This document shows, piece by piece, positions 44,548 through 52,411 of a stretch of DNA of 52,411 nt. The notes beneath the pieces were generated by a model. The model was not told where the DNA came from and searched no databases. It saw only the letters and a program-made list of their open reading frames with translations. The stretch's first letter is position 1; every line of letters begins with the position of its first letter. The translations under genes and the position numbers were made by a program. This DNA comes from GH45 sp046704385 (GTDB lineage: Bacteria > Bacteroidota > Bacteroidia > Bacteroidales > SZUA-534): positions 1 through 52,411 of the forward strand of contig JBJKSB010000059.1 of NCBI GenBank assembly GCA_046704385.1, given 5' to 3'.

Positions 44548-45096
44548 TTAAACTGCTGCAGGATTTCTGTGTTCCTGTTCCATGTTTGCCAAATAACTGC
44601 TTAAAAGCTCTTTCTTTAAACGTGTTATTGCCACCCTGCCTGAACGTACAAACTGAAGCACACCATAAGGTTGCAATTGCTCAAAAAGCTCCTGTGTTTC
44701 AGCTTTATGCCCGGTTTTTTCTATCACAGTATACTCCTTGGTAAGTTCCAGAATACGGGCGTTGTACTTCCTGATAATACCTTCAATCAGGTTGGTCTCA
44801 AGCAATGCTGCCGTTTCAATTTTATACATGGCAATTTCCTGATGCAGAATTTCATCAGGAGTCAGGTAAAAAGCCCTGATAACGTCAATTTGCTTCTCGA
44901 TTTGTTTTACTAAATGTGAGGCCATACGTTCCTCGCAATATACTACGATGGTGAATTTAAATACCCCTTTTATAGCCGATTCTGAGACCGTTAAACTTTC
45001 AATATTGATTTTTCGTCTTGTGAAAATTATAGTGATTCGGTTTAATAAACCAATACTATTTTCGGAAAATATGGTTAAAGTGAATTCCTGATTCAT
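44548..45096 (-). CDS. ilvN: Acetolactate synthase small (regulatory) subunit
   Basis: 182 residues. The N-terminal ACT domain ('FTLTIFSENSIGLLNRITII', 'INIESLTVSES') binds branched-chain amino acids for feedback inhibition. The C-terminal IlvN/IlvH part ('EIAMYKIETAALLETNLIEG', 'YTVIEKTGHKAETQELFEQL', 'VLQFVRSGRVAITR') contacts the large subunit. Last gene of the ilvD-ilvB-ilvN operon, 24 bp after ilvB. Start ATG 45096. Confidence 0.95.
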   Translation of the reverse strand: MNQEFTLTIFSENSIGLLNRITIIFTRRKINIESLTVSESAIKGVFKFTIVVYCEERMASHLVKQIEKQIDVIRAFYLTPDEILHQEIAMYKIETAALLETNLIEGIIRKYNARILELTKEYTVIEKTGHKAETQELFEQLQPYGVLQFVRSGRVAITRLKKELLSSYLANMEQEHRNPAAV

Positions 45097-45120
45097 TTTT
45101 GTCGATTTTAAAATTACTGA

Positions 45121-46866
45121 TTACTGTTTCTCGTCTCCGTAAATTAATTCGTCAACTGCTTTGCCCGATGCCACCATTGGGAATACATTACCTTTTGCAG
45201 CTACTTTAATTTCAAGAAGGTAAGCTTCCTCTGATTCGTACAATCTTTTAATGGCATCTTTCAGGTCAGACCGGTCTTTTATAACCTCGCCTTTTATTTT
45301 GTATGCCGATGCCAGTGTAACAAAATCAGGGCTGCTTATTGGCGTATTGGAATAACGCTCATCAAAGAATAGTTCCTGCCATTGTCGTACCATTCCAAGA
45401 TAATTATTGTTCAGAATAATCATCTTTAACGGAAGCCTATTGTAAGCAATGGTTCCCAATTCCTGAAGAGTCATCTGAAAACCACCATCACCCGAGATGG
45501 AAATTACAGTTTTACCAGGTAAACCAAACTGTGCCCCCATAGCCGCCGGTAATCCAAAACCCATGGTTCCCAAGCCACCAGAAGTAACCAAACCCCGGGT
45601 ATTTTTAAACTTATAATAACGGGAAGCTATCATTTGTTGCTGACCTACATCGGTAACAATAGTTGCATCACCATGGGTTACCTGGTTTAAAACCTCAATA
45701 ACCTCACCCATATTAATTTTTCCTTCGGTAGGGAAAAGTTCCGGTTTAATTACTCTTTCGTACTCAATTTTATCAGCCGCTTTAAATTCAGACAACCATT
45801 CAGTATGCGAATTCGGAAGTATATAATCAATAATCTGCGCCAGCGACTCTTTAACATTACCCAATACCGGGGCATCAACCTGCACAATTTTATTAACCTC
45901 GGCTTTATCAATTTCAAAATGTATAATCTTAGCCTGTTTGGCGTATTTACTTACTACGCCGGTAACACGATCGTCAAAGCGCATACCTATGCCTATCAAC
46001 ACATCACACTGGTTGGTCATAAGATTAGGACCTGCATTGCCGTGCATACCCAACATACCTGTATACAGCGGATGGTCGACCGGAAGAGCAGAAAGTCCCA
46101 GCAAGGTTGAAGCCGCCGGAATACCCGCTTTGTTAAGAAAGTCTAACAATTCTTTTTCTGCATTTCCTAAAATAACACCCTGACCAATCAAGGCAAATGG
46201 TTTTTTTGCTTCATTAATAATTTTCGCAGCCTTTTCAACCTGATCGTGTTTAACCTTTGGCTCCGGAATATAACTGCGGATATAATTGCATTTTTTATAT
46301 TGATAATCGAAAGTGTTAATCATCGCATCCTTGGTAATATCGATAACAACCGGACCCGGACGCCCTGAACAGGCAATGTAAAAAGCTTTTGCAATGGCCT
46401 CAGGAATTTCTTCACATTTAGTGATTTGGAAATTCCATTTGGTAACCGGCATAGTAACACCAACTACATCAGTCTCCTGAAAACCGTCAGTTCCCAACAG
46501 GTTTGAAAAAACCTGCCCGGTAATACATACCAGCGGGGTTGAGTCCATATAGGCATCGGCAATTCCGGTAATTAAATTTGTTGCACCCGGGCCAGAAGTG
46601 GCAAAGCATACGCCCGGCCGGCCGGTTACCCGTGCAAATCCCTGGGCAGCATGAATAGCACCCTGCTCGTGACGGGTTAAAATATGCTTTAATTTACCTT
46701 TATAATCGAGTAATTTGTCGTAAATGGGCATAATGGCCCCACCCGGATAGCCAAAGATGGTTGTAGTACCTTCATCAATTAACGACAAAAGCAAAGCGTC
46801 TGATCCTGTAACTTTCATAGTTTCACCTGTATTTACTTTTTTTTCTTCAATGGTTTGTGTTTCCAT
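45121..46866 (-). CDS. ilvB: Acetolactate synthase large (catalytic) subunit
   Basis: 581 residues, the usual size. ThDP-dependent enzyme: catalytic Glu in 'LTRHEQGAIHAAQGFARVTG', 'VCFATSGPGATNLITGIADA', FAD/central domain 'LIGIGMRFDDRVTG', and ThDP/Mg motif 'ISGDGGFQMTLQELGTIAYN' ending in NNNYLGMV. It condenses two pyruvates (or pyruvate plus 2-oxobutyrate) in valine, leucine and isoleucine synthesis. Between ilvD (71 bp upstream) and ilvN; controlled with them by the leader attenuator. Start ATG 46866. Confidence 0.97.
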   Translation of the reverse strand: METQTIEEKKVNTGETMKVTGSDALLLSLIDEGTTTIFGYPGGAIMPIYDKLLDYKGKLKHILTRHEQGAIHAAQGFARVTGRPGVCFATSGPGATNLITGIADAYMDSTPLVCITGQVFSNLLGTDGFQETDVVGVTMPVTKWNFQITKCEEIPEAIAKAFYIACSGRPGPVVIDITKDAMINTFDYQYKKCNYIRSYIPEPKVKHDQVEKAAKIINEAKKPFALIGQGVILGNAEKELLDFLNKAGIPAASTLLGLSALPVDHPLYTGMLGMHGNAGPNLMTNQCDVLIGIGMRFDDRVTGVVSKYAKQAKIIHFEIDKAEVNKIVQVDAPVLGNVKESLAQIIDYILPNSHTEWLSEFKAADKIEYERVIKPELFPTEGKINMGEVIEVLNQVTHGDATIVTDVGQQQMIASRYYKFKNTRGLVTSGGLGTMGFGLPAAMGAQFGLPGKTVISISGDGGFQMTLQELGTIAYNRLPLKMIILNNNYLGMVRQWQELFFDERYSNTPISSPDFVTLASAYKIKGEVIKDRSDLKDAIKRLYESEEAYLLEIKVAAKGNVFPMVASGKAVDELIYGDEKQ

Positions 46867-46937
46867 ACGAATTGATTTTTTTATAACATGCCGGACAACA
46901 AAAGAGTTTGAAGTTCCGATCGGTTTTTTTAATTTAT

Positions 46938-48770
46938 TTAGATCTCTCTCACGGCTCCCTTATCTGCCGAGCTAACGAAATAAGCATATTGTCTTAATGC
47001 CTTTGAGACTTTTCGGTCGCGGTCGGGAGTATAGGCTTTGTCGCCTTTTGCCAACTCACTGACTCGACGTTCTTCCAGCTCTTTTTCGCTGACCTGTAAA
47101 TCAATCGATCGGTTTGGAATATCTATTTCAATAATATCTCCATCTTTAACAAGAGCAATAGCGCCTTTAGCCGCAGCCTCAGGCGATGCATGGCCAATAG
47201 AAAGACCTGATGTTCCGCCTGAAAAACGTCCGTCGGTTATCAGGGCACAGGCTTTCCCCAGTCCGCGCGATTTAAGGTAGGATGTAGGATACAACATTTC
47301 CTGCATTCCCGGACCACCTTTGGGACCTTCGTACCGGATTACCACAACATCACCGGCTTTTACTGTACCATCCAAAATTCCGGTAACCGAAGCTTCCTGT
47401 GAATCGAAAACTTTTGCAGGACCGGAGAATTTCCATATGGATTCATCAACGCCGGCTGTCTTTACGATACATCCGTTTTCAGCAATATTCCCGAAAAGCA
47501 CAGCCAAACCACCATCTTTAGTGTAAGCATGATCAATGCTTCTGATACATCCTTTTTCGCGGTCGAGATCAAGGGTTTTAAACCGGGAACTTTGTGAACC
47601 CATAGTCAGATTTAGTCCACTATGTGCCGGAGCTGATGAATAAACTTCATAAGCTTCCTTTGTGTGGGTATCAAGCGTTAAATCAAATTTCTCAATAGCT
47701 TCTTTTAATGTATTTCCATCGGCACGTTTTACTGAATTGTCTACTAAACCAGACCGGGACAACTCTCCCATAATTCCCATTATACCGCCGGCACGGTTAA
47801 CATCTTCAATATGGTAACTGCTGTTGGGAGCTACTTTGCAGATACAAGGCACTTTGCGTGATAGGGCATCCATCTCTTTCATGGTAAAGCTAACTTCAGC
47901 TTCATGAGCAACAGCCAACAGGTGAAGCACGGTATTGGTCGATCCGCCCATAGCAATATCCAGGGTCATTGAATTCTCGAATGCTGCTTTGCTGGCAATA
48001 CTTCTGGGTAAAACGGATGTGTCACCATCGCGATAATATGCATAGGTGTTTTTAACAATTTGTTTGGCTGCCTTTTTAAATAATTCTGTACGGTTCGAAT
48101 GTGTGGCTACAATAGTTCCGTTTCCCGGCAAAGCCAAACCAAGGGCTTCGTTCAAACAATTCATGGAATTAGCTGTGAACATACCTGAACAGGAGCCGCA
48201 GGTTGGACAGGCGTTGCGTTCAACTCCGGTCAACATTTTCTCCGGGGTTTTTTCATCGGCACCCAAAACTATGGCATCGATCAAATCGTATTTTTTCCCG
48301 TCATAAACTCCGGCTTCCATTGGGCCGCCTGAAACAAAAATGGCCGGAATATTCAGTCGCATAGCTGCCATTAACATTCCCGGGGTAATTTTGTCGCAGT
48401 TGCTGATGCAAATCATTGCATCAGCTTTGTGGGCATTACACATATATTCCACGCTGTCAGCAATTACTTCGCGCGAGGGCAAAGAATATAGCATGCCGTC
48501 ATGACCCATGGCAATACCATCATCAATAGCAATGGTATTAAATTCCGGGGCAAAACATCCTTCGGCCTCAATAATCTGTTTTACTTCCTGACCAATATCT
48601 TTTAAGTGAACATGGCCAGGTACAAACTGTGTGAAAGAGTTTACCACGGCAATAACCGGGGCTTTAAACTGATCTTCCTTCATGCCGTTGGCACGCCATA
48701 AGGCACGTGCTCCGGCCATTTTGGCCCCGAGTTTTGTTGTATTGCTTCGTAATGGTATTTTGTAATTCAT
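46938..48770 (-). CDS. ilvD: Dihydroxy-acid dehydratase
   Basis: 610 residues from ATG 48770 (MNYKIPLRSNTTKLGAKMAG); an in-frame ATG 21 bases earlier is possible but less typical. Cluster-binding and signature motifs: 'MICISNCDKITPGMLMAAMR', 'ACPTCGSCSGMFTANSMNCL', 'GGSTNTVLHLLAVAHEA', 'GPKGGPGMQEMLYPTSYLKS', 'LITDGRFSGGTSGLSIGHAS'. An Fe-S enzyme in the last common step of valine and isoleucine synthesis. First structural gene after the ilv leader. Confidence 0.97.
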   Translation of the reverse strand: MNYKIPLRSNTTKLGAKMAGARALWRANGMKEDQFKAPVIAVVNSFTQFVPGHVHLKDIGQEVKQIIEAEGCFAPEFNTIAIDDGIAMGHDGMLYSLPSREVIADSVEYMCNAHKADAMICISNCDKITPGMLMAAMRLNIPAIFVSGGPMEAGVYDGKKYDLIDAIVLGADEKTPEKMLTGVERNACPTCGSCSGMFTANSMNCLNEALGLALPGNGTIVATHSNRTELFKKAAKQIVKNTYAYYRDGDTSVLPRSIASKAAFENSMTLDIAMGGSTNTVLHLLAVAHEAEVSFTMKEMDALSRKVPCICKVAPNSSYHIEDVNRAGGIMGIMGELSRSGLVDNSVKRADGNTLKEAIEKFDLTLDTHTKEAYEVYSSAPAHSGLNLTMGSQSSRFKTLDLDREKGCIRSIDHAYTKDGGLAVLFGNIAENGCIVKTAGVDESIWKFSGPAKVFDSQEASVTGILDGTVKAGDVVVIRYEGPKGGPGMQEMLYPTSYLKSRGLGKACALITDGRFSGGTSGLSIGHASPEAAAKGAIALVKDGDIIEIDIPNRSIDLQVSEKELEERRVSELAKGDKAYTPDRDRKVSKALRQYAYFVSSADKGAVREI

Positions 48771-48799
48771 TGTTAAAAATTTTTGCATCATTAACTATT

Positions 48800-48878
48800 A
48801 AAGAACCTCTCTCCCGTCATTCGTCGGGATCTCCCCTGAATCAGGAGAGAAACAGCGGCCATCGGGGCAAACCCCGAT
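48800..48878. repeat. REP-like GC-rich repeats between attenuator and ilvD
   Basis: Two foldbacks: tctcc-c-ctga pairs with tcaggaga around 48830-48850, and ATCGGGG (48861-48867) pairs with CCCCGAT (48872-48878). The wording is like other dispersed intergenic repeats in this window. They lie in the untranslated leader of ilvD, after the attenuator; an effect on RNA stability is possible. Confidence 0.5.
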
Positions 48879-48893
48879 AATATTTTTATTAAA

Positions 48894-48923
48894 AAAGGCT
48901 CTTCATAAGTGTGAAGAGCCTTT
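48894..48923 (-). terminator. ilv leader attenuator terminator
   Basis: On minus, AAAGGCTCTTCA pairs perfectly with TGAAGAGCCTTT around a 6-nt loop, followed by a T-run of six. It lies 22 nt after the stop of the leader peptide and about 120 nt before ilvD. Its 5' arm (GGCTCTTC) can also pair with GAAGGGCT at the end of the leader peptide (48950-48957 on plus), forming an antiterminator. Confidence 0.9.
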
Positions 48924-48945
48924 AGTAAAATATCTTAAAAAACAA

Positions 48946-49017
48946 CTATAGCCCTTCTGAAACTGAACCTTTAACGACCAGTACCACGAGAATGACTATA
49001 TTATTTAAATGTTTCAT
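48946..49017 (-). CDS. ilv operon leader peptide
   Basis: A 23-residue frame from ATG 49017: MKHLNN, then IVILVVLVV (nine consecutive Ile, Val or Leu codons), then KGSVSEGL and stop at 48946. A run of branched-chain amino acid codons ahead of a terminator and ilvD is the signature of translation-coupled attenuation. When charged tRNA is short the ribosome stalls on the run; the codons for Glu-Gly-Leu at the end then stay free to pair with the terminator arm. When supply is sufficient the ribosome covers them and the terminator forms. Confidence 0.9.
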   Translation of the reverse strand: MKHLNNIVILVVLVVKGSVSEGL

Positions 49018-49038
49018 TTTTTTATTATTTTGATGGAA

Positions 49039-49046
49039 CAAACCTA
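49039..49046 (-). promoter_or_regulatory. Promoter -7 box of the ilv operon
   Basis: On minus, TAGGTTTG fits the Bacteroidota -7 consensus TAnnTTTG exactly, about 22 nt before the leader ATG. A TTTC about 20 nt further upstream can serve as the -33 element (consensus TTTG, one mismatch). Confidence 0.65.
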
Positions 49047-49217
49047 AGTATTAATTTTTATTGATGAAACGGTAAAAAAAAACCTGAATACAATACCCAG
49101 CCCGGGTTTTTCAAAGCAATTATATTCTTATAGCATTGAATATCAATAAAAAAAGCATTTCTGTTTATCCGATTCCCACAGGGATTATTGTTTGTAAATT
49201 ATTTGGCTTTATTTGTA

Positions 49218-49225
49218 GTTAGGCA
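49218..49225. repeat. Left flank GTTAGGCA of the hipBA segment
   Basis: GTTAGGCA lies just beyond the end of hipA and is the exact reverse complement of TGCCTAAC at 51026-51033, beyond hipB. The heptamers GTTAGGC and GCCTAAC fit the R'/R'' core pattern of integron sites. The length is short, so chance is possible. Confidence 0.35.
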
Positions 49226-49236
49226 TTGGCATTTTT

Positions 49237-50520
49237 TTATTTAAAATCATTAATTCTCAAATTACCATTAATTCTTTCAATATCATCTTTGGGGATGTCT
49301 ATTTCCGTCGCTATTTTAGTCCAGAGTTCCACTGCGGCAATAACTTCTTCTAAAATCTGATTCGCTTTTTTTATACCAAAAGTCTTACCCAGACTCAACT
49401 AATCATCTTTTGAAAATTTGTCAAATTTGCCATTTATAGATGATTGGTGAACATTTGTCCATGTTCCACCATCTTTATATTGGTATGTAATATCATAAGC
49501 TGGTGATATTTGCCATTTTCCTTCTTTGTTCATTAGAAAAGAGAAATTTTTTACATGGTCATCATGATTTCTTGCAATTACATTAAAAAGAGCTCTTCTG
49601 TATTGTTGTTCAAATTGAATGTAAGAAAGTTGAAGCATTTTCATTACTCTAAATAAAGTTTCATAACTACTTGCTTTTTGGACTTTATAATCAATCCCGG
49701 CTAATGCCCCTAAAGTTTGCATATGAATTTTTTCGCCACTTTCAGTTCGGTCAAAACGTTTGGTCAGAAAATGAAATCTATTGTTTTCTTCATACAAATA
49801 ACTTTCAGACATCTCAATACCAGCAACTTTTGCTAACTTATAATATGCAAATTCGATTTTACCCAAGCCAGCACTTTCTCCAAGTGTCTTTTCATTAGCG
49901 CCATCAATTTTTAGCAGCCAATATGAATAGCCTTCTGGTTGAATAATATCTCCTGGTCTAATTTCTATAATCTTATTATTAGAGTCTGTTTTTATTGCAA
50001 CCAAAGCTTTTGCACGAGCTCCCCCAACAGAAGTTCCAATTCTTAAAATGTCTGATAAACTTTCTTTATCTAAATCACTATACGTTGTTTCTTCTTTACC
50101 CTCCAATACTTTTTTTGCTACTTCCAGTAACTCCGAAACGTCTATGTTGTAATTGGTGTTTTCCTTATGGTTAATAGGCTCATATTCTAATGCGCCCATA
50201 CCTCTTCTCCCTACATAGGTTAACCTGTCGACGGGATTTATGTCGTTAATTGAGAGATTCTTTTGCCTAAGCCATTCTTTCATCATCATATTCCCAAAGT
50301 CATCTGGCATTGAGTCTGATAGGAGATATGGCAAGTTGTGAAAGTTAATATGGTCCCGATTAGTCTCAAAAATTCTTTCTTGTGTTGGCATTACTATTGG
50401 AGATGGCTCTATCGTCCTATTTATAAAATTATTGCTATATTGGAAAGTAGAATTCCCTTTGATATCATTCCATTCTATTGAGCCTATTGTTTTGTTATAC
50501 AATTTTACTTCTACTATCAT
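49237..50520 (-). pseudogene. hipA: HipA-type serine/threonine kinase toxin, in-frame TAG near C-terminus
   Basis: From ATG 50520 the frame has 373 codons with HipA features: N-terminal 'VKLYNKTIGSIEWND', 'GRRGMGALEYEP', 'IGTSVGGARAKALVAI' (P-loop-like), 'YWLLKIDGANEKTLGESAG', 'FLTKRFDR', and catalytic 'NVIARNHDDHVKNFSFLM' then 'ISPAYDITYQ'. TAG at 49399-49401 follows FDKFSKDD. Beyond it the same frame runs on as LSLGKTFGIKKANQILEEV and 'IAAVELWTKIATEIDIPKDD' to 49237, the normal HipA C-terminal helix bundle. Loss of about 53 residues probably damages folding although the kinase core is complete. Partner of hipB 2 bp upstream. Confidence 0.82.
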
Positions 50521-50522
50521 AG

Positions 50523-50840
50523 CTATTTAATTTTCTTTGATGCTCGCTTTCTTTCTGTTTTCAATTTTGCCTTTTCAAATTTCAATTTTAGTTCTAAGTT
50601 TTCTCCAACTCTAAATACTGATTCTAAATCTTTAATTCTATTTAATCTTGACAATATCCTTATTAAACTTTCGGTTGTCGTAGATTTTCCTTGTTCTATC
50701 AAACTAATTGTTGAAACACTTAAACCAACTTCCTCACTCATCTCTTTTTGAGTAAGATTATGCTGTAATCTTATTTTCTTTAGTCTTTTACCAATCTCTT
50801 TCAAGATTTCTTGTTCAGTTAAAAACAACCAGTTATCCAT
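50523..50840 (-). CDS. hipB: HipB-type XRE antitoxin and autorepressor
   Basis: 105 residues. The XRE helix-turn-helix is 'IGKRLKKIRLQHNLTQKEMS', 'EVGLSVSTISLIEQGKS', 'TTTESLIRILSRLNRIKDLE'. The C-terminal tail is strongly basic ('KLKFEKAKLKTERKRASKKI'). It would bind operators in the 50866-50990 spacer and neutralise HipA. Start ATG 50840; hipA begins 2 bp after its stop, so expression is coupled. Confidence 0.85.
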   Translation of the reverse strand: MDNWLFLTEQEILKEIGKRLKKIRLQHNLTQKEMSEEVGLSVSTISLIEQGKSTTTESLIRILSRLNRIKDLESVFRVGENLELKLKFEKAKLKTERKRASKKIK

Positions 50841-50865
50841 TATGTATTAATTTAAATATTAATAA

Positions 50866-50990
50866 TTTAATAGTTATGCTTTAAATCACATCCTAACTAT
50901 TAATATTTAGTTAGTTAATGCAAATATAATAAATTTGATTTAACTATTAGAATATTCATATTTAATTGCATAAAAAGTTATCAACTATTA
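50866..50990. promoter_or_regulatory. Putative HipB operators
   Basis: TTAATAGTTA (50866-50875) and its exact reverse complement TAACTATTAA (50093 offset, at 50893-50902) are followed by further AACTATTA copies at 50942-50949 and 50983-50990. Four copies of one short motif upstream of an XRE repressor start suggest cooperative autorepression. The spacer is extremely AT-rich, so some similarity is expected by chance. Confidence 0.5.
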
Positions 50991-51025
50991 AAATATCATA
51001 AGTTGCAGTGCTATCTTCATGCTTG

Positions 51026-51033
51026 TGCCTAAC
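51026..51033. repeat. Right flank TGCCTAAC of the hipBA segment
   Basis: Reverse complement of GTTAGGCA at 49218-49225. The sequence continues as 'gcctaacgtaaattgcatg', like the YTAACG openings of palindromic sites b and c in the island. A short open frame over 51019-51210 has no recognisable content, and the rest of the spacer to 51286 shows nothing more. Confidence 0.35.
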
Positions 51034-51286
51034 GTAAATTGCATGTTTGGTAAATCTAATCATATTAGCGGTCATAGTTTGACCTTATACTGTAGTCAGA
51101 AATTTGAATTCGCATGGAATCAAACCAGATCATTGTTAATAATAAAAGTCGCCGGCATTGCCGCGGAACAAAACTTTGAATTACGAAATGCTTCTGCATA
51201 TTTATGCTAACTGATATTTGACACTACACTGCCAAATACTTGAACCTAAGCAAAAATATTCTCAACTTTGCTTCTCAAACCATAAT

Positions 51287-52168
51287 ATGTCAAACAACAA
51301 ACACATACCGGTTTATAGTTTAGGCGAGTTTAGCACGGCCAATCAACGCAGCAAAATGTACCAGGTTGAGGTGTTTGATGCCAACCGCCATTTTGAGGTG
51401 GCTTACCCCCACCGGCACGATTTTTACGAGGTGCTGTTCCTGTTGCAGGGTTCGGGTTTTCATATTATTGACGGCAATAAATATGAAATAAAGCCTCCCT
51501 GCGTGTTTTTTATGTCGCCGGGACAAACCCACCGGCTGGAACTTTCAAACGATATTGACGGTTACATTTTTTTATTTACGGCTGAGTTTTACCTGTTAAG
51601 CCAGGTTAATAAAAATAAGCTGCTTGAACTTCCTTTCTTTTTTTCGGTGGAACAAAATAATCCCCCACTTTTACTGCAATCATATAAAGACACGAATTTT
51701 CTGGAACAATTATTTACCCGCGGAATTGCAGAAATTGCTGAGGCAAAGCAAAATCCTGAAGAAATGATACGCTCATTGCTCGACCTAATTTTACAAACCT
51801 GTAAAAAACTTTATCCCACTGATTTGGTTACTATGCAAAACACCAAAGGGCATTTGCTGGTTAAAAATCTGTTACAGCTTATTGAGGAAAACTATCAGAA
51901 AAACCTTTCCATCAGCGAGTATGCCGGCATGCTGTCAATTACCCCCAACCACCTGACACAAATGGTAAAGCAGGTAACCGGAAAAACATCAGCCCGGTTG
52001 TTACAGGATAAAATTATTCTTGAAACCAAACGCCTGCTGATCCATACCGACATGACCGTAACCGAAATTGCCGATTACATGAATTTCCCCGACCAGAGCT
52101 ATTTTACCAAATTCTTTAAAAAAGCATGTGACATAACACCATTGCAGTATCGGAAGAGTAAGCAGTGA
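51287..52168 (+). CDS. AraC family transcriptional regulator with cupin sensor
   Basis: 293 residues from ATG 51287 (MSNNKHIPVYSLGEF); the frame is open upstream, but this is the natural start. The N-terminal AraC-type cupin ('AYPHRHDFYEVLFLLQGSGF', 'PCVFFMSPGQTHRLEL') would bind a small ligand. The C-terminal HTH_18 (about 200-293) has both helix-turn-helix units: 'LSISEYAGMLSITPNHLTQM' and 'MTVTEIADYMNFPDQSYFTK', ending in FFKKACDITPLQYRKS. Target genes are probably beyond the right edge. Standard length. Confidence 0.92.
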   Translation: MSNNKHIPVYSLGEFSTANQRSKMYQVEVFDANRHFEVAYPHRHDFYEVLFLLQGSGFHIIDGNKYEIKPPCVFFMSPGQTHRLELSNDIDGYIFLFTAEFYLLSQVNKNKLLELPFFFSVEQNNPPLLLQSYKDTNFLEQLFTRGIAEIAEAKQNPEEMIRSLLDLILQTCKKLYPTDLVTMQNTKGHLLVKNLLQLIEENYQKNLSISEYAGMLSITPNHLTQMVKQVTGKTSARLLQDKIILETKRLLIHTDMTVTEIADYMNFPDQSYFTKFFKKACDITPLQYRKSKQ

Positions 52169-52206
52169 TTTGATTTAGAAGAAACAATTATAATTCATCC
52201 CCCAAA

Positions 52207-52345
52207 CCCCCTTCAAAGGGGGATTTGCCAGCAAAAAACTACGAAAGTAATTTAAAAACCATTTTGCTCCGATTTGGCTATAAAAGTTAATTTGGAATAA
52301 GTCCTCCAGGCCTACCGTCAGGAAGGCCTTAAGGGAGGTCAGGAG
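52207..52345. repeat. REP-like palindromes at right edge
   Basis: A perfect 16-bp palindrome-type foldback CCCCCTT-CA-AAGGGGG lies at 52207-52222. A second foldback pairs AGGCCT (52308-52313) with AAGGCCTT (52323-52330), followed by 'gggaggtcaggagggtgaa'. This resembles the GC-rich spacer near 122-194. It follows the araC-type gene and may also act as a terminator. Nothing else is seen to the window end. Confidence 0.5.
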
Positions 52346-52411
52346 GGTGAATCACCGATAGAAATTTTAAATTATTCCGGAATTGTATAATTACTAGTTA
52401 TAGTTGTGATA

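Noticed and set aside
51019..51210. Plus-strand frame of 63 codons between hipB and the AraC-type gene
   Set aside because: No domain, no conserved wording; lies in a spacer that resembles the palindromic sites.

Overview
The window reads as chromosomal DNA of an AT-rich Bacteroidota, most likely a marine or anaerobic member of the Marinilabiliales/Prolixibacteraceae type. The phylum call rests on an ECF sigma/FecR/STN-TonB receptor operon, type IX secretion (T9SS) C-terminal sorting domains, a TAnnTTTG-type promoter, weak Shine-Dalgarno sequences and a hybrid-style two-component pair. The family-level call is inference only. All functions are assigned by motif reading, with no database search.

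Positions 1-9,400 hold envelope and glycan functions. These are a MOP-type polysaccharide flippase (minus strand), two adjacent minisatellites (42-bp and 21-bp periods), an SDR, a double-VOC protein broken by an in-frame TAA, an MBOAT/SGNH pair for surface O-acylation, a propeller-type lipoprotein, and a NamZ/DUF1343 exo-muramidase, closed by a REP-like palindromic cluster. Positions 9,500-15,550 carry MarC, a leucine-rich-repeat protein and an overlapping sensor kinase / REC-kinase pair. Positions 15,700-25,030 form one long co-directional unit: ECF sigma, FecR anti-sigma, STN-domain TonB receptor, a lipoprotein with a serine-hydrolase fold that has lost its catalytic motifs, a propeller protein and a T9SS-sorted protein. 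There is no SusD.

Positions 25,138-36,986 look like an integrated genomic island of about 11.8 kb. It lies against the 3' end of tRNA-Arg(CCG) and is bounded by a 14-bp direct repeat of that tRNA end. A tyrosine recombinase sits at the left end and an excisionase-like HTH near the right end. Inside are a tRNA-Met(CAU) 3' scar, a 4Fe-4S membrane protein with a DUF2141 protein, and an AlbA_2/GHKL regulator beside a primase-helicase (a possible defence or conflict module). Three large imperfect palindromes resembling integron attC sites separate these gene pairs. The island also holds an IS630-type element with a -1 frameshift, a truncated Rep-like gene with iteron-like repeats, and at least two decayed genes. 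No relaxase was seen, so it looks non-autonomous or eroded.

From 37,100 onward the chromosome resumes: M28 peptidase, HAMP-GAF coiled-coil protein, a sensory-type [FeFe]-hydrogenase-like protein, PAP2 phosphatase with Obg GTPase, a YfiR-like protein, and the minus-strand ilvD-ilvB-ilvN operon. This operon is preceded by a clear transcription attenuator: a leader peptide rich in Ile/Val/Leu codons, a terminator and an alternative antiterminator pairing. Next come hipBA, with hipA carrying an in-frame TAG and the pair flanked by inverted GTTAGGCA/TGCCTAAC motifs, and an AraC-family regulator.
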